This document shows, piece by piece, positions 13,783 through 20,814 of a stretch of 64,000 nucleotides of DNA. How positions within the stretch are numbered: the first letter of the stretch is position 1; every line of letters starts with the position of its first letter. The stretch is taken from positions 18,086 through 82,085 of IMG/VR virus record IMGVR_UViG_3300047476_001831. One strand, given 5' to 3'. The DNA is from a virus. Position numbers and translations under genes: made by a program. A model generated the notes under the pieces. The model was given only the letters and a program-made list of their open reading frames with translations, ran no database searches and had not been told where the DNA came from.

Positions 13783-13857
13783 AGCATCAATAGCTCAATT
13801 GGTAGAGTCCTTGTCTTCCAAACAAGATGTTACGAGTTCGAATCTCGTTTGATGCTC
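13783..13857 (+). tRNA. tRNA-Gly (TCC)
   Basis: Acceptor AGCATCA with TGATGCT, anticodon loop CTTCCAA on CTTGT/ACAAG, T arm ACGAGTTCGAATCTCGT. Confidence 0.94.
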
Positions 13858-13876
13858 AAAATATAAATAAACCGCT

Positions 13877-14086
13877 ATGAATCAGTTACAATTTAATAAT
13901 CTTAAAGTGGGTGATAAAATACATATAAAATCTCGTGATGGTTTATACACCTTCTTGAAAAAAGATTTTAGATATGGAGAAATACACATTACTTGTAACA
14001 GATGGCAATATGAAGAAAATCCAATAAGGATAACAACTTTTGATGACTTCAAATGTTTAGCTGGTGGTTTATGGAGGATAAGATAA
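13877..14086 (+). CDS. 69-residue hypothetical protein
   Basis: Opens MNQLQFNNLKVGDKIHIKSRDG, a pattern of small beta-barrel (SH3-like) proteins. It ends with LAGGLWRIR. No recognised family. It lies between tRNA-Gly and tRNA-Ala. Confidence 0.7.
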   Translation: MNQLQFNNLKVGDKIHIKSRDGLYTFLKKDFRYGEIHITCNRWQYEENPIRITTFDDFKCLAGGLWRIR

Positions 14087-14093
14087 ATTAAAT

Positions 14094-14171
14094 GGGGACG
14101 CATGTACCAAGGCAGGGCGACAGACATTTGCAATGTCCGTGAGGTGAGTTCGATTCTCACCGTTTCCACCA
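14094..14171 (+). tRNA. tRNA-Ala (TGC)
   Basis: Acceptor GGGGACG with CGTTTCC (two GU pairs), anticodon loop TTTGCAA, CCA encoded at 14169-14171. Confidence 0.9.
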
Positions 14172-14183
14172 AAAAAAAGTTAT

Positions 14184-14786
14184 ATGAAAAAAGTATTTTT
14201 ATTTTTGATGTGTTTTGTATTACTCACATCGTTTTCAACCCCACCTTTGAGGGTTTTATTCATTGGAGATAGTTTAACTTGTTATACTGGTGGTTGGCAA
14301 GACCAAGTGTGTAGATATTTTGGATATCAAAGTGTCAATAGGTCAGTTGGTGGTAAAAGAACTGAATGGATGAGGTTGACATTAAATGAACATTTGAAGA
14401 GGGATTCATCTTTCACTTATTGTTTTATCTATGGGGGTTGTAATGATGCTTATTCTTATGTGAATCTTCAAGGCGCTGTAAACAATATACAGATGATGGT
14501 GGATAGTTGTAATAGGAGGGGAATTAAGCCTATTGTAATCGTTGGTTATGACCCAGCTAAAGTATCAATCAAAACTGTTTATGATGCTGCAACCACAAAG
14601 AGATGTAGAGAAAGATATGTGGAGTTTCAAAAGTTAATGGTTCATCCTGAAACTGGACTTAAAAATTGTAAAATCATTCCAAAGGATACAACAGTAACAT
14701 TTCAGGATGCCGGTGATGGAATCCATCTTGGTGGAAATGGACAAAGGAAATTTGCTAATTGGGTAATAAATCACTTAAATCAATAA
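14184..14786 (+). CDS. SGNH/GDSL-family hydrolase, exported
   Basis: 200 residues with a signal peptide (MKKVFLFLMCFVLLTSFS). Block I is FIGDSLTCY (nucleophile Ser near residue 30), block II Gly in NRSVGGKRT, block III Asn in YGGCNDAYS, and block V DGIHLGGNG supplies Asp and His. All catalytic positions are present. SGNH enzymes hydrolyse esters of lipids, sugars or peptidoglycan; export suggests a cell-surface substrate, for instance removal of acetyl groups. Host-derived cargo is plausible. Confidence 0.88.
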   Translation: MKKVFLFLMCFVLLTSFSTPPLRVLFIGDSLTCYTGGWQDQVCRYFGYQSVNRSVGGKRTEWMRLTLNEHLKRDSSFTYCFIYGGCNDAYSYVNLQGAVNNIQMMVDSCNRRGIKPIVIVGYDPAKVSIKTVYDAATTKRCRERYVEFQKLMVHPETGLKNCKIIPKDTTVTFQDAGDGIHLGGNGQRKFANWVINHLNQ

Positions 14787-14788
14787 TA

Positions 14789-15061
14789 ATGAAATATATA
14801 ATTCCAACAGTTTTTATTACAATTATGTGGATTTTTTTAATTACTGGAATCCTTAATACTATCCCAACACCTAAAATAGAAAATGGGGATATTCTTAAAA
14901 ATTGTGTAATTGATACGATGTATGTTACAGAATCCCCATCTACAATTGAATATGGAAAACGATATAATTACAAGACAAGTTGTGATGAAGTTATTTTAAC
15001 CAAGAGAAAGGATGTATATTCAATTGGTGATACAATAACTTATGTATATAAAAAAAGATAA
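14789..15061 (+). CDS. 90-residue membrane-anchored protein
   Basis: ATG at 14789, two bases after the hydrolase stop, preferred to an in-frame start at 14759 inside that gene. One N-terminal hydrophobic span (residues 5-23), then a small beta-rich domain (DEVILTKRKDVYSIGDTITY). Unknown function; probably cotranscribed with the exported hydrolase. Confidence 0.7.
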   Translation: MKYIIPTVFITIMWIFLITGILNTIPTPKIENGDILKNCVIDTMYVTESPSTIEYGKRYNYKTSCDEVILTKRKDVYSIGDTITYVYKKR

Positions 15062-15069
15062 TACACTTT

Positions 15070-15143
15070 GCCGACATAGCTCAGCTGGCCAGAGCACGTG
15101 ATTTGTAATCTCGGGGTCGTGGGTTCAAATCCCTCTGTCGGCT
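15070..15143 (+). tRNA. tRNA-Thr (TGT)
   Basis: Acceptor GCCGACA with TGTCGGC, anticodon loop TTTGTAA. The anticodon stem has a mismatch. Confidence 0.92.
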
Positions 15144-15173
15144 CAAATATTTTTCAAAATTATTCCACTATTG

Positions 15174-15204
15174 TTGTGTGAATTAAAAACTCTTCTTATA
15201 TTTG
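15174..15204 (+). promoter_or_regulatory. Bacteroidota-type promoter
   Basis: TTGT, a 19-base spacer, TAtaTTTG at 15197-15204, 22 bases before the next start. Confidence 0.6.
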
Positions 15205-15226
15205 TGAACACTAAAACGGAAACACA

Positions 15227-15457
15227 ATGGCAAAAGAGAAAAAAACAATTCAAGTTGAGTTTATTAAAAACTTTGCAAATCTACAATTAGCAAATCCAAA
15301 TAACTCAATTCAAGCGAAACTTGGAGTAATTGCGATGTTAGAAAAGGTTTTAAGTGAAGCAAATGCTTACAAAGGTTATATGTATTTGTCTTTAGGTCCT
15401 AACAATACACCACCTGAATTTGGTAGTGAGGGATGGGCATCAAGAAAGTATTTCTAA
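15227..15457 (+). CDS. 76-residue hypothetical protein
   Basis: Basic start (MAKEKKTIQVEFIK), a helical middle, and the tail EFGSEGWASRKYF. Unknown. It has its own promoter at 15174. The next 118 bases hold no gene I can support. Confidence 0.75.
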   Translation: MAKEKKTIQVEFIKNFANLQLANPNNSIQAKLGVIAMLEKVLSEANAYKGYMYLSLGPNNTPPEFGSEGWASRKYF

Positions 15458-15575
15458 TGGTTGTGACACCTAGTAATTCACAAGTAGTGGTTGACACTTT
15501 GAATGTTACCTGACTTTAAGGTTTTGAAGAGTAAAACCAGAAATCTTCTAAAAAACTTCTAAAAAATTTACAACT

Positions 15576-15836
15576 ATGGCACTGATTTATTTAGTTATTG
15601 ATAGACTTGATAAGATTCCAATTTTAACAGCATCCACGCGTGAAAAGGCGAAAGAACTCTTGGATGAGTTTATGGGATTACCTCCATACTTTGAAGATAA
15701 GGATGTGGAATATTTGGGTTATTTTCCTTACAATTGTAAATGGCCTGACATATATGAGGGTGACTTTAAGTATAGAGATGGGGAAGATATACAAGTGTTC
15801 AGTTTGTATTGTATGACATTAGATGAATTGAATTGA
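15576..15836 (+). CDS. 86-residue hypothetical protein
   Basis: Acidic, with STREKAKELLDEFMGLPPYFED and YKYRDGEDIQVFSLYCMTLDEL-like composition. It resembles small phage proteins of unknown role. It ends a few bases before a tRNA-like locus. Confidence 0.7.
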   Translation: MALIYLVIDRLDKIPILTASTREKAKELLDEFMGLPPYFEDKDVEYLGYFPYNCKWPDIYEGDFKYRDGEDIQVFSLYCMTLDELN

Positions 15837-15842
15837 TAATAT

Positions 15843-15958
15843 AGTCCTGTGGCGGAATTGGTAGACGCTAAGTAAGATGGTGTACATTTGTCCCATAAGA
15901 AAGACCGATGCAACAGAAATGTGAAGGGTCGTATAGGTTCAAATCCTATCTTGACTAC
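15843..15958 (+). tRNA. tRNA-Leu-like gene with aberrant middle
   Basis: The D arm GTGGCGGAATTGGTAGACGC is almost identical to that of tRNA-Leu(TAG) at 18400, and a T arm ATAGG-TTCAAAT-CCTAT is present, with AGTC/GACT of the acceptor pairing. Between the arms are about 64 bases instead of about 33, and no anticodon arm forms. It contains an ACATTT/AAATGT stem. Either a decayed gene or one interrupted by a small insertion. Confidence 0.4.
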
Positions 15959-15960
15959 AA

Positions 15961-16168
15961 TGAGTAAGAGATACTCAGTGGTCTTTTATCCAAGACCCAT
16001 TTAACAATGGATAGGTTCAATTTGGACAACCTCAATGCCAAATCGTGGGAATAAAGGCAGGTAGCAGAGCCTCCCAGTAGCTTGACTAATTTTAAGAGGG
16101 ATGACCCACAGGTTTATTGAAAGCAAGAAAACCGATATATCTACTCACTTGGAATCTCAGAGTGGGGA
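15961..16168 (+). ncRNA. candidate folded RNA between tRNAs
   Basis: No gene fits these ~200 bases. Hairpins follow one another: GAGTA/TACTC (15962-15976), GGTCTT/AAGACC (15980-15997), AGGTT/AACCT (16013-16032), and AGGC/GCCT (16055-16072) inside a GTGGG/CCCAC pair. The density is above what the AT-rich surroundings show. It may be a processed small RNA or part of a larger ornate RNA. Confidence 0.4.
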
Positions 16169-16173
16169 AATTT

Positions 16174-16245
16174 GCACCCATAGTTAAAAGGATATAACCT
16201 ATCTCTTCTAAAGATATATTCCTAGTTCGAGTCTAGGTGGGTGTA
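16174..16245 (+). tRNA. tRNA-Arg (TCT)
   Basis: Acceptor GCACCCA with TGGGTGT, anticodon loop CTTCTAA on TATCT/AGATA. Confidence 0.94.
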
Positions 16246-16269
16246 CTAACTATAAAAAAAACATAAACA

Positions 16270-16689
16270 ATGAAAAACTTTTTATTTTCTATACTCTTTA
16301 TTTTACCATTAGTTTCATTTGGTCAATTAGGAAAAACACAAAAAGAAATCAAAGAAACTTTAGGTAATGAATATGCAGTAGATTTTGTGGATAGATTTAC
16401 AAACTACATTTATGATTTCAATTTCCTATATGAAGACAAATGGATGACTGAAAGATATATTTTCACATTTGAAAGGGTAAATGGTGATATGTATTGCACA
16501 AATTGGCAAATAGTTCGTCCAATTGAAACATACAATCAAACATATTGGGAGTTAGAAGATTATTTCAAACTAAACGATACCATTTATATTGGTGAAATTG
16601 ATAAAACCAAAATGAATATAAACTTGTTTAGAGGAGAGGGTTATTATTGTATAAATGTCACATATAAACCAGAATATAAATTAAATTAA
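16270..16689 (+). CDS. secreted 139-residue protein
   Basis: A signal peptide (MKNFLFSILFILPLVSFG, cut before Q) typical of Bacteroidota exported proteins. The mature part is rich in aromatic residues and beta-prone. No recognised domain. It is one of several exported small proteins in the tRNA region. Confidence 0.75.
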   Translation: MKNFLFSILFILPLVSFGQLGKTQKEIKETLGNEYAVDFVDRFTNYIYDFNFLYEDKWMTERYIFTFERVNGDMYCTNWQIVRPIETYNQTYWELEDYFKLNDTIYIGEIDKTKMNINLFRGEGYYCINVTYKPEYKLN

Positions 16690-16698
16690 ATTAAAATT

Positions 16699-16872
16699 AT
16701 GAAGTTCAAAGTAGGAGACAAAGTTTTCAAACCAAAAGGTTACAAATTCCCAGGTATTGTTGTTGCGGTATTCCAAACCACATCAGGTGACACGAGAGTT
16801 GTTGCAGAGTTAATTGATAACGGAATGTTACACATTTTTAGTGAGAGTCAATTGGAACTTGATAATAACTAA
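16699..16872 (+). CDS. 57-residue hypothetical protein
   Basis: ATG at 16699 to TAA at 16870-16872. MKFKVGDKVFKPKGYKFPG followed by a beta-rich region and ESQLEL looks like a small KOW/SH3-type barrel seen often in phages. Function unknown. Confidence 0.7.
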   Translation: MKFKVGDKVFKPKGYKFPGIVVAVFQTTSGDTRVVAELIDNGMLHIFSESQLELDNN

Positions 16873-16891
16873 ATTAAAAACTAATATTGAG

Positions 16892-17131
16892 ATGAAAAAA
16901 ACCCCAATTCAAAATGTTATTGACAAAGTTGAGAAACTCGTAAGAGAAAGTGAAGTTGGTACAGAGGAAAGAAGAAAACTGAATCTTGTAGTTTCTTATC
17001 TGTGGGACGAACTTGACAATGAGAGGAAAAATATGACTGAAGTGTTTGATTCTTGTAAAAAAGAACATAGGGAGGTAACAGGAAAAATGTGGGTTAATAA
17101 ACATTTTATGGATTACGAAAAATTTTTATGA
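16892..17131 (+). CDS. 79-residue helical protein
   Basis: ATG at 16892 is preferred; an in-frame start at 16814 would overlap the preceding gene. Charged, coiled-coil-like (VIDKVEKLVRESEVGTEER). Unknown. Its stop overlaps the next start. Confidence 0.65.
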   Translation: MKKTPIQNVIDKVEKLVRESEVGTEERRKLNLVVSYLWDELDNERKNMTEVFDSCKKEHREVTGKMWVNKHFMDYEKFL

Positions 17132-17259
17132 TGGAAAACGAAAATCAGGGTAAAACACCAAAACAAATCAAATTATCCTACCAAATCTTTGCAGGTTCAA
17201 TGTTGGGTTTAATTATATTAGGTTTGGTTTATCTCATTAAGTTGGGATTTGGATTGTAA
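17128..17259 (+). CDS. 43-residue membrane protein
   Basis: ATGATG at 17128/17131 overlaps the previous stop. A charged N-terminus and one hydrophobic span (residues 20-40). Single-pass small protein of unknown role, ending 5 bases before the split tRNA-Leu. Confidence 0.55.
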   Translation: MMENENQGKTPKQIKLSYQIFAGSMLGLIILGLVYLIKLGFGL

Positions 17260-17360
17260 ATGAAGGTTGGGTGGTGTAATGGTAGCCACGCAAGACTTAA
17301 AGAAAACTCGTAAAATTCTAAAAAAAATGTGTTTGTTAGTTCGGTTTAGGTACATTTGTT

Positions 17361-17374
17361 GATATTTATATATA
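17361..17374 (+). promoter_or_regulatory. late-promoter-like motif inside the intron
   Basis: GATATTTATATATA, 12 bases upstream of the HNH ATG; the same string precedes the HNH gene at 9001. Confidence 0.45.
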
Positions 17375-17385
17375 AAGAAGTTTAT

Positions 17386-18219
17386 ATGAAAACAAAATAC
17401 AACAAAGAGGTATTAACCGAGGCAATTAGAAAAAGTTTTTCGATTGCCGAAACTTGTAGAAATCTGTCAATTAGACCTAGTGGTGGTAATTACAAAACAT
17501 TAAATTCTTTAATAAAAGAATACGATATTGACATTACTCACTTTACAGGACAAGGTTGGAATGTTGGATTGAAATTTAGACCAATGAAAACTTACTTATT
17601 AGAAGATATCTTGGTTGAAGATTCACAATATAGAAGTTCTTACAAACTAAAAAACAAATTGTTTGAAAATGGGATTAAACAAGAAAAATGTGAGGTTTGT
17701 TCAAATTCGGTATGGAACAATAAAAAAATTCCTCTTGAACTCCACCATATAAATGGAGTGAATACTGATAACAGAATAGAAAACTTACAGATTTTATGTT
17801 GTAATTGTCACGCACAAACTGAAAATTTTAGAAAAGGGAAGAGTGCTCTCGCTGAAAAGAGGGAAGTAGAATACCGTAAATTCAAGGAAGCCTCAGCTAG
17901 TAATGTTGGTGGTAATCTTGAGCCAAGTCTCAGGAATGAGAAAGGTGCAGAGACTAGACACGGTACATCTAAGTCTAAAAAACCAAAAAGACTTTGTAGT
18001 CTTTGTGATAAAGTTTTGAAGAATAATCAGACAACATATTGTTCAACAGAATGTTATTATCAAGGAACAAAAGGTAAAAGACCCCCAGTATTTGAACTTA
18101 TTAAAAAATTTGAAGACCTAAAAACATTTGTTAGTGTTGGAAAATTTTATAATGTTAGTGATAATGCAGTTAGGAAATGGTGTTCTTATTATGGTATTTT
18201 AGATATGGTGAAGGTATAG
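17386..18219 (+). CDS. intron-encoded HNH homing endonuclease
   Basis: 277 residues from ATG 17386; an upstream in-frame TTG would translate the promoter motif. CEVCSNSVWNNKK, then the HNH core LELHHINGVNTDNR and IENLQILCCNCHAQT (zinc Cys pairs plus catalytic His). A linker around residues 165-195 (SASNVGGNLEPSLRNEKG) is the translation of the ribozyme core. The C-terminus has another Cys-pair knuckle and a helix-turn-helix (VGKFYNVSDNAVRKWC) for site binding. The stop lies within the S element. It would cut intron-less tRNA-Leu genes to spread the intron. Confidence 0.92.
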   Translation: MKTKYNKEVLTEAIRKSFSIAETCRNLSIRPSGGNYKTLNSLIKEYDIDITHFTGQGWNVGLKFRPMKTYLLEDILVEDSQYRSSYKLKNKLFENGIKQEKCEVCSNSVWNNKKIPLELHHINGVNTDNRIENLQILCCNCHAQTENFRKGKSALAEKREVEYRKFKEASASNVGGNLEPSLRNEKGAETRHGTSKSKKPKRLCSLCDKVLKNNQTTYCSTECYYQGTKGKRPPVFELIKKFEDLKTFVSVGKFYNVSDNAVRKWCSYYGILDMVKV

Positions 18220-18320
18220 TCCAGACTACAAACAAGAAATTGGTGGTGAAAACCATAGTAGTAAGAAAATCTTGTGGTCAGTAAGACCGTGCGGGTTCGA
18301 GTCCCGCCCCGACTACTAAA

Positions 18321-18394
18321 GATTCTATAGCTCAATTGGTTAGAGCTTTCCGCTCATAACGGAGGGGTTCGAGGTTCAAGTCCTCGTGGAATCA
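18321..18394 (+). tRNA. third tRNA with CAT anticodon
   Basis: Acceptor GATTCTA with TGGAATC, anticodon loop CTCATAA on TTCCG/CGGAG. With two others at 13484 and 13565, the set may be initiator, elongator and Ile2, but which is which is not decided. Confidence 0.92.
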
Positions 18395-18399
18395 CAATT

Positions 18400-18485
18400 G
18401 CCTAAGTGGCGGAATTGGTAAACGCAATTGTCTTAGAAACAATCGTCACATAAATGACTTGTGGGTTCGACTCCCACCTTGGGTA
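18400..18485 (+). tRNA. tRNA-Leu (TAG)
   Basis: Acceptor GCCTAAG with CTTGGGT, anticodon loop CTTAGAA on ATTGT/ACAAT, variable arm GTCA/TGAC. Confidence 0.95.
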
Positions 18486-18518
18486 CAATATTTTTTCACG
18501 TCTAATTCAATTAATTAA

Positions 18519-18797
18519 ATGAAAGACATTATAAAAACTTTTTTATTCCTCAATTTAATATTCTATACTTTGGGGATGTATCACTTCAATACAATAAACA
18601 TCTTTAAGTTTGATGAAATTGATAGTATATTAAATCAACATACCGATTCTAACAATTCAATTAATTTTTTATTAGGTTGTGAATTGGTGTTATTTTTTAT
18701 TTCATTTCTATTAAAAAAGATTACTACAATGTTATATATCTTATTAGGATTTTTGTTAGTAATGTATTTCTTGGGGTTTCTAAATCCTGAACAATAA
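18519..18797 (+). CDS. 92-residue membrane protein
   Basis: Three hydrophobic segments (about residues 5-22, 46-64 and 68-88) with a polar loop. Likely an inner-membrane protein. Unknown function. Confidence 0.65.
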   Translation: MKDIIKTFLFLNLIFYTLGMYHFNTINIFKFDEIDSILNQHTDSNNSINFLLGCELVLFFISFLLKKITTMLYILLGFLLVMYFLGFLNPEQ

Positions 18798-18798
18798 G

Positions 18799-18810
18799 AT
18801 ATTTATTGTT
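18799..18810 (+). promoter_or_regulatory. late-promoter-like motif
   Basis: GATATTTATTGT directly before the ATG at 18811. Confidence 0.35.
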
Positions 18811-18990
18811 ATGAAAAGAATTTTTATTTTCATTTTAATCACATTTCTAATCTCTTCTTGTAATGTCTTTTACAGAGAGAATTGTGCGTCTTATTCCCAA
18901 TCTAGTATTAGACACAAAACCAAAAGTCCCAACTTAAAATATAAAGGAAAAGGAAACTCATTACCAAGATATATGAGAAATAGGGACTAA
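18811..18990 (+). CDS. 59-residue lipoprotein
   Basis: ATG at 18811 to TAA at 18988-18990. MKRIFIFILITFLISSCN is a classic lipoprotein signal peptide with lipobox ISSC. The mature part is short, basic and polar. Probably anchored to the outer or inner membrane; it might block superinfection, but this is a guess. Confidence 0.7.
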   Translation: MKRIFIFILITFLISSCNVFYRENCASYSQSSIRHKTKSPNLKYKGKGNSLPRYMRNRD

Positions 18991-19037
18991 TCTTATTTGA
19001 TTTTTTCATCCTTTATTTATATGTTTCTGTAAAAATT

Positions 19038-19346
19038 ATGGAACTGAAAATACTAAAAAAAGATACCAATGTTACTTACTATTTTCCCCACGGAAATAAC
19101 GAACCATATTGTGTTACCTTCTTAAAATCAGGATGGAAAGGACAATATCACGTAATATCTGAATGGGGTGATTCTGGTGACTTTACACACAGATTGATGA
19201 GTCCGATTCAAATAATAGATTTGTATCATATTGATGCTAACGATTTACCTATAAATGACCAAGTATATTGTGTAACTAAACAAGAGATTTTGAATCATCC
19301 AAATGATTATGATTTAGGTGAATTTGTTAGGAGAAAAATTTCTTAA
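19038..19346 (+). CDS. 102-residue hypothetical protein
   Basis: Beta-rich, with WKGQYHVISEWGDSGDFTHR and IDLYHIDANDLP. No recognised family. A weak -7 box (TATCTTTG, 19362-19369) follows it for the next gene. Confidence 0.75.
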   Translation: MELKILKKDTNVTYYFPHGNNEPYCVTFLKSGWKGQYHVISEWGDSGDFTHRLMSPIQIIDLYHIDANDLPINDQVYCVTKQEILNHPNDYDLGEFVRRKIS

Positions 19347-19386
19347 TCCGAATAGTTTGTTTATCTTTGTATGAAACAAAATAGTT

Positions 19387-19560
19387 ATGAAAAAGGAGAA
19401 CAAAATAAAAACAACAATTGATGCCATAGGGAATGGTGCTCGTTTGGTTTATTTAGAGAAAAATCCACATGGATATTCTTCTGTAACAAAGATTCATAAA
19501 AGTAATAAACAATATTCACGTAAAAACAAAAGATATGAAATACAAAATCTATTTGGATGA
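19387..19560 (+). CDS. 57-residue basic protein
   Basis: ATG at 19387 to TGA at 19558-19560. Very basic, with ENKIKTTIDAIGNGARLVY and a KSNKQYSRKNKRYE tail; possibly nucleic-acid binding. It overlaps the cREC gene start by 26 bases in another frame. Weak promoter at 19362. Confidence 0.6.
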   Translation: MKKENKIKTTIDAIGNGARLVYLEKNPHGYSSVTKIHKSNKQYSRKNKRYEIQNLFG

Positions 19561-19963
19561 TGAAAGAACTCCAAACGACAAAGATTGGGTAATCGTTAGA
19601 AACTATGGTCAATTTATCAAAAAAATATCCGATATTGGATTGGAGAATATTGATATGATTTCATTTGATCACGATTTAGGTGACACTGCCGTTGAGGAAT
19701 ATTATAGAAATGTTATTAAAAAAGGTATATTAGATTATGACAATATCGAAGAAAGAACTGGTTATGATGCGGCTAAATGGTTGGTCGGATATTACATGGA
19801 CAATTACACCAACTCAACTCATTTTCCTCAAGTATTTGTCCACTCAGCCAATCCTGTGGGAGCTGCTAATATTGTTAATTATATTAATGGTTTCCTAAGA
19901 CATATGGACAAAAAAGAAACCGCAAAATTGAAAGTTCACCCGTTCACCATTCAAGATAAATAA
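19535..19963 (+). CDS. cyclic-phosphate-processing receiver (cREC) domain protein
   Basis: 142 residues with the receiver-like pattern of the cREC family: YLDDERTPNDKDW at the N-terminus (acidic pocket), MISFDHDLGD near residue 40 (equivalent of the phospho-acceptor Asp), and VFVHSANPVGAANI near residue 108. cREC domains were predicted to process cyclic phosphates at RNA ends in RNA-repair contexts. Its presence in a phage rich in tRNAs and with a Ro60-like protein fits RNA repair, but enzymatic activity is inferred. Confidence 0.82.
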   Translation: MKYKIYLDDERTPNDKDWVIVRNYGQFIKKISDIGLENIDMISFDHDLGDTAVEEYYRNVIKKGILDYDNIEERTGYDAAKWLVGYYMDNYTNSTHFPQVFVHSANPVGAANIVNYINGFLRHMDKKETAKLKVHPFTIQDK

Positions 19964-20455
19964 ATGAATATCTTTTTTTTGGATTATGATGTTGTCAAAT
20001 GTGCCAAATACCATTGTGACAAACACGTTGTTAAAATGATTTTGGAATCAGCACAATTACTTTGTTCTGCACACCACGTTACAAACTCCAAATTAGAAAT
20101 TCCTTACAAACTTTCACACAGAAACCACCCCTGTTCAATATGGGTTAGAGAATCGTTATCAAACTATTTCTATCTATGTGAATTGGGGTTGGAATTGTGT
20201 AAAGAATACACTTATCGTTATGGTAAAAGACATAAGTCCCAAGATGTTATTGAGTGGTGTGTAATAAATCCTATTAATGTAATTGATAAAGATTTTACTG
20301 AGCCACCCAAGGCTATGCCTGATGAATATAAGGTTAAATCTGTAATTGAAAGTTATAGGAATTATTATATTGGTGCAAAAAAATCTTTTGTTTCTTGGAA
20401 AAATCGTGATATTCCCTATTGGTTTTGTGAAGAAAATCACTTAGAATTAGTATAA
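19964..20455 (+). CDS. conserved phage protein (CDKHVVKM family)
   Basis: 163 residues starting one base after cREC. The block YHCDKHVVKMILESAQLL, then SHRNHPCSIWVRES and WKNRDIPYWF, is a strongly conserved pattern I associate with a widespread phage family. The conserved His, Asp, Lys and Arg look catalytic, but the activity is not established to my knowledge. Adjacency to cREC suggests a shared RNA or nucleotide role. Confidence 0.82.
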   Translation: MNIFFLDYDVVKCAKYHCDKHVVKMILESAQLLCSAHHVTNSKLEIPYKLSHRNHPCSIWVRESLSNYFYLCELGLELCKEYTYRYGKRHKSQDVIEWCVINPINVIDKDFTEPPKAMPDEYKVKSVIESYRNYYIGAKKSFVSWKNRDIPYWFCEENHLELV

Positions 20456-20461
20456 AAAATT

Positions 20462-20722
20462 ATGACAGAGGAAAAATTCAATGAGTTGAAAACTCTAAAA
20501 GAAGAAATAAATAAATTGGAGCGTAAGTTATCTACGATTAATAATTTGTTGGAATCCGTTAATTTGAATATGGAAATCAAAGGAACTTCCACTTGTCATT
20601 TCAAGATTAACAGATTTATTAATATTGATGGGGATGATTTTATTAAAACTATTTTAGATTCCGAGAGAAAAACAACTGAATTTAATTTATCACAACTAAA
20701 ACAAGAATTTGAAGCCAAATAA
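20462..20722 (+). CDS. 86-residue coiled-coil protein
   Basis: The N-terminal 30 residues form a heptad pattern (FNELKTLKEEINKLERKLS); the rest is polar and helical. Small phage coiled-coil protein, function unknown. Confidence 0.7.
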   Translation: MTEEKFNELKTLKEEINKLERKLSTINNLLESVNLNMEIKGTSTCHFKINRFINIDGDDFIKTILDSERKTTEFNLSQLKQEFEAK

Positions 20723-20724
20723 TT

Positions 20725-20814
20725 ATGGATACATATAATAAAATTATGACAGCAATTTTGATGACCTTATTTTTCATTTTAATATGGAGAGTAAGAAAAA
20801 AAAGAAGAGCATGA
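20725..20814 (+). CDS. possible 29-residue membrane peptide
   Basis: ATG at 20725 to TGA at 20812-20814, one hydrophobic span flanked by a basic tail. It overlaps the next gene start. Could be chance. Confidence 0.3.
   Translation: MDTYNKIMTAILMTLFFILIWRVRKKRRA

Larger units (their letters stand above)
17299..18265 (+). other. group I self-splicing intron, 967 bases, with HNH gene
   Basis: The 5' exon ends in U, and the intron ends in G after GTAGTAAG, as group I introns require. Core elements are visible: a P/Q-like TAATCTTGAGCCAAGTCTCA at 17913-17932, an R-like GGTGCAGAGACTAGACACGG at 17944-17963, and an S-like AAGGTATAGTCC at 18211-18222. The catalytic core lies inside the HNH reading frame, so the same bases serve protein and ribozyme. 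The P1 guide was not located by eye. Confidence 0.88.
17265..18315 (+). tRNA. tRNA-Leu (TAA) interrupted by a group I intron
   Basis: Exon 1 is 17265-17298 (acceptor GGTTGGG, D arm, CAAGA stem, CTT of the loop). Exon 2 is 18266-18315 (AAAA of the loop, TCTTG stem, a GGTC/GACC variable arm, T arm GCGGG-TTCGAGT-CCCGC, acceptor CCCGACT). Joined, they give a seven-base loop CTTAAAA with anticodon TAA and a class II fold. The break lies between U34 and A35, the same position as the group I introns of cyanobacterial and plastid tRNA-Leu(UAA). Confidence 0.9.

Noticed and set aside
13206-13790. Several open frames on both strands over the Glu-Met-Tyr tRNA cluster
   Set aside because: They coincide with tRNA genes, whose less AT-rich sequence lacks stops by chance; the translations look like repeated T-arm sequence.
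15488-15520. TTGACA at 15493 as a promoter
   Set aside because: No -10 or TAnnTTTG box at a suitable distance.
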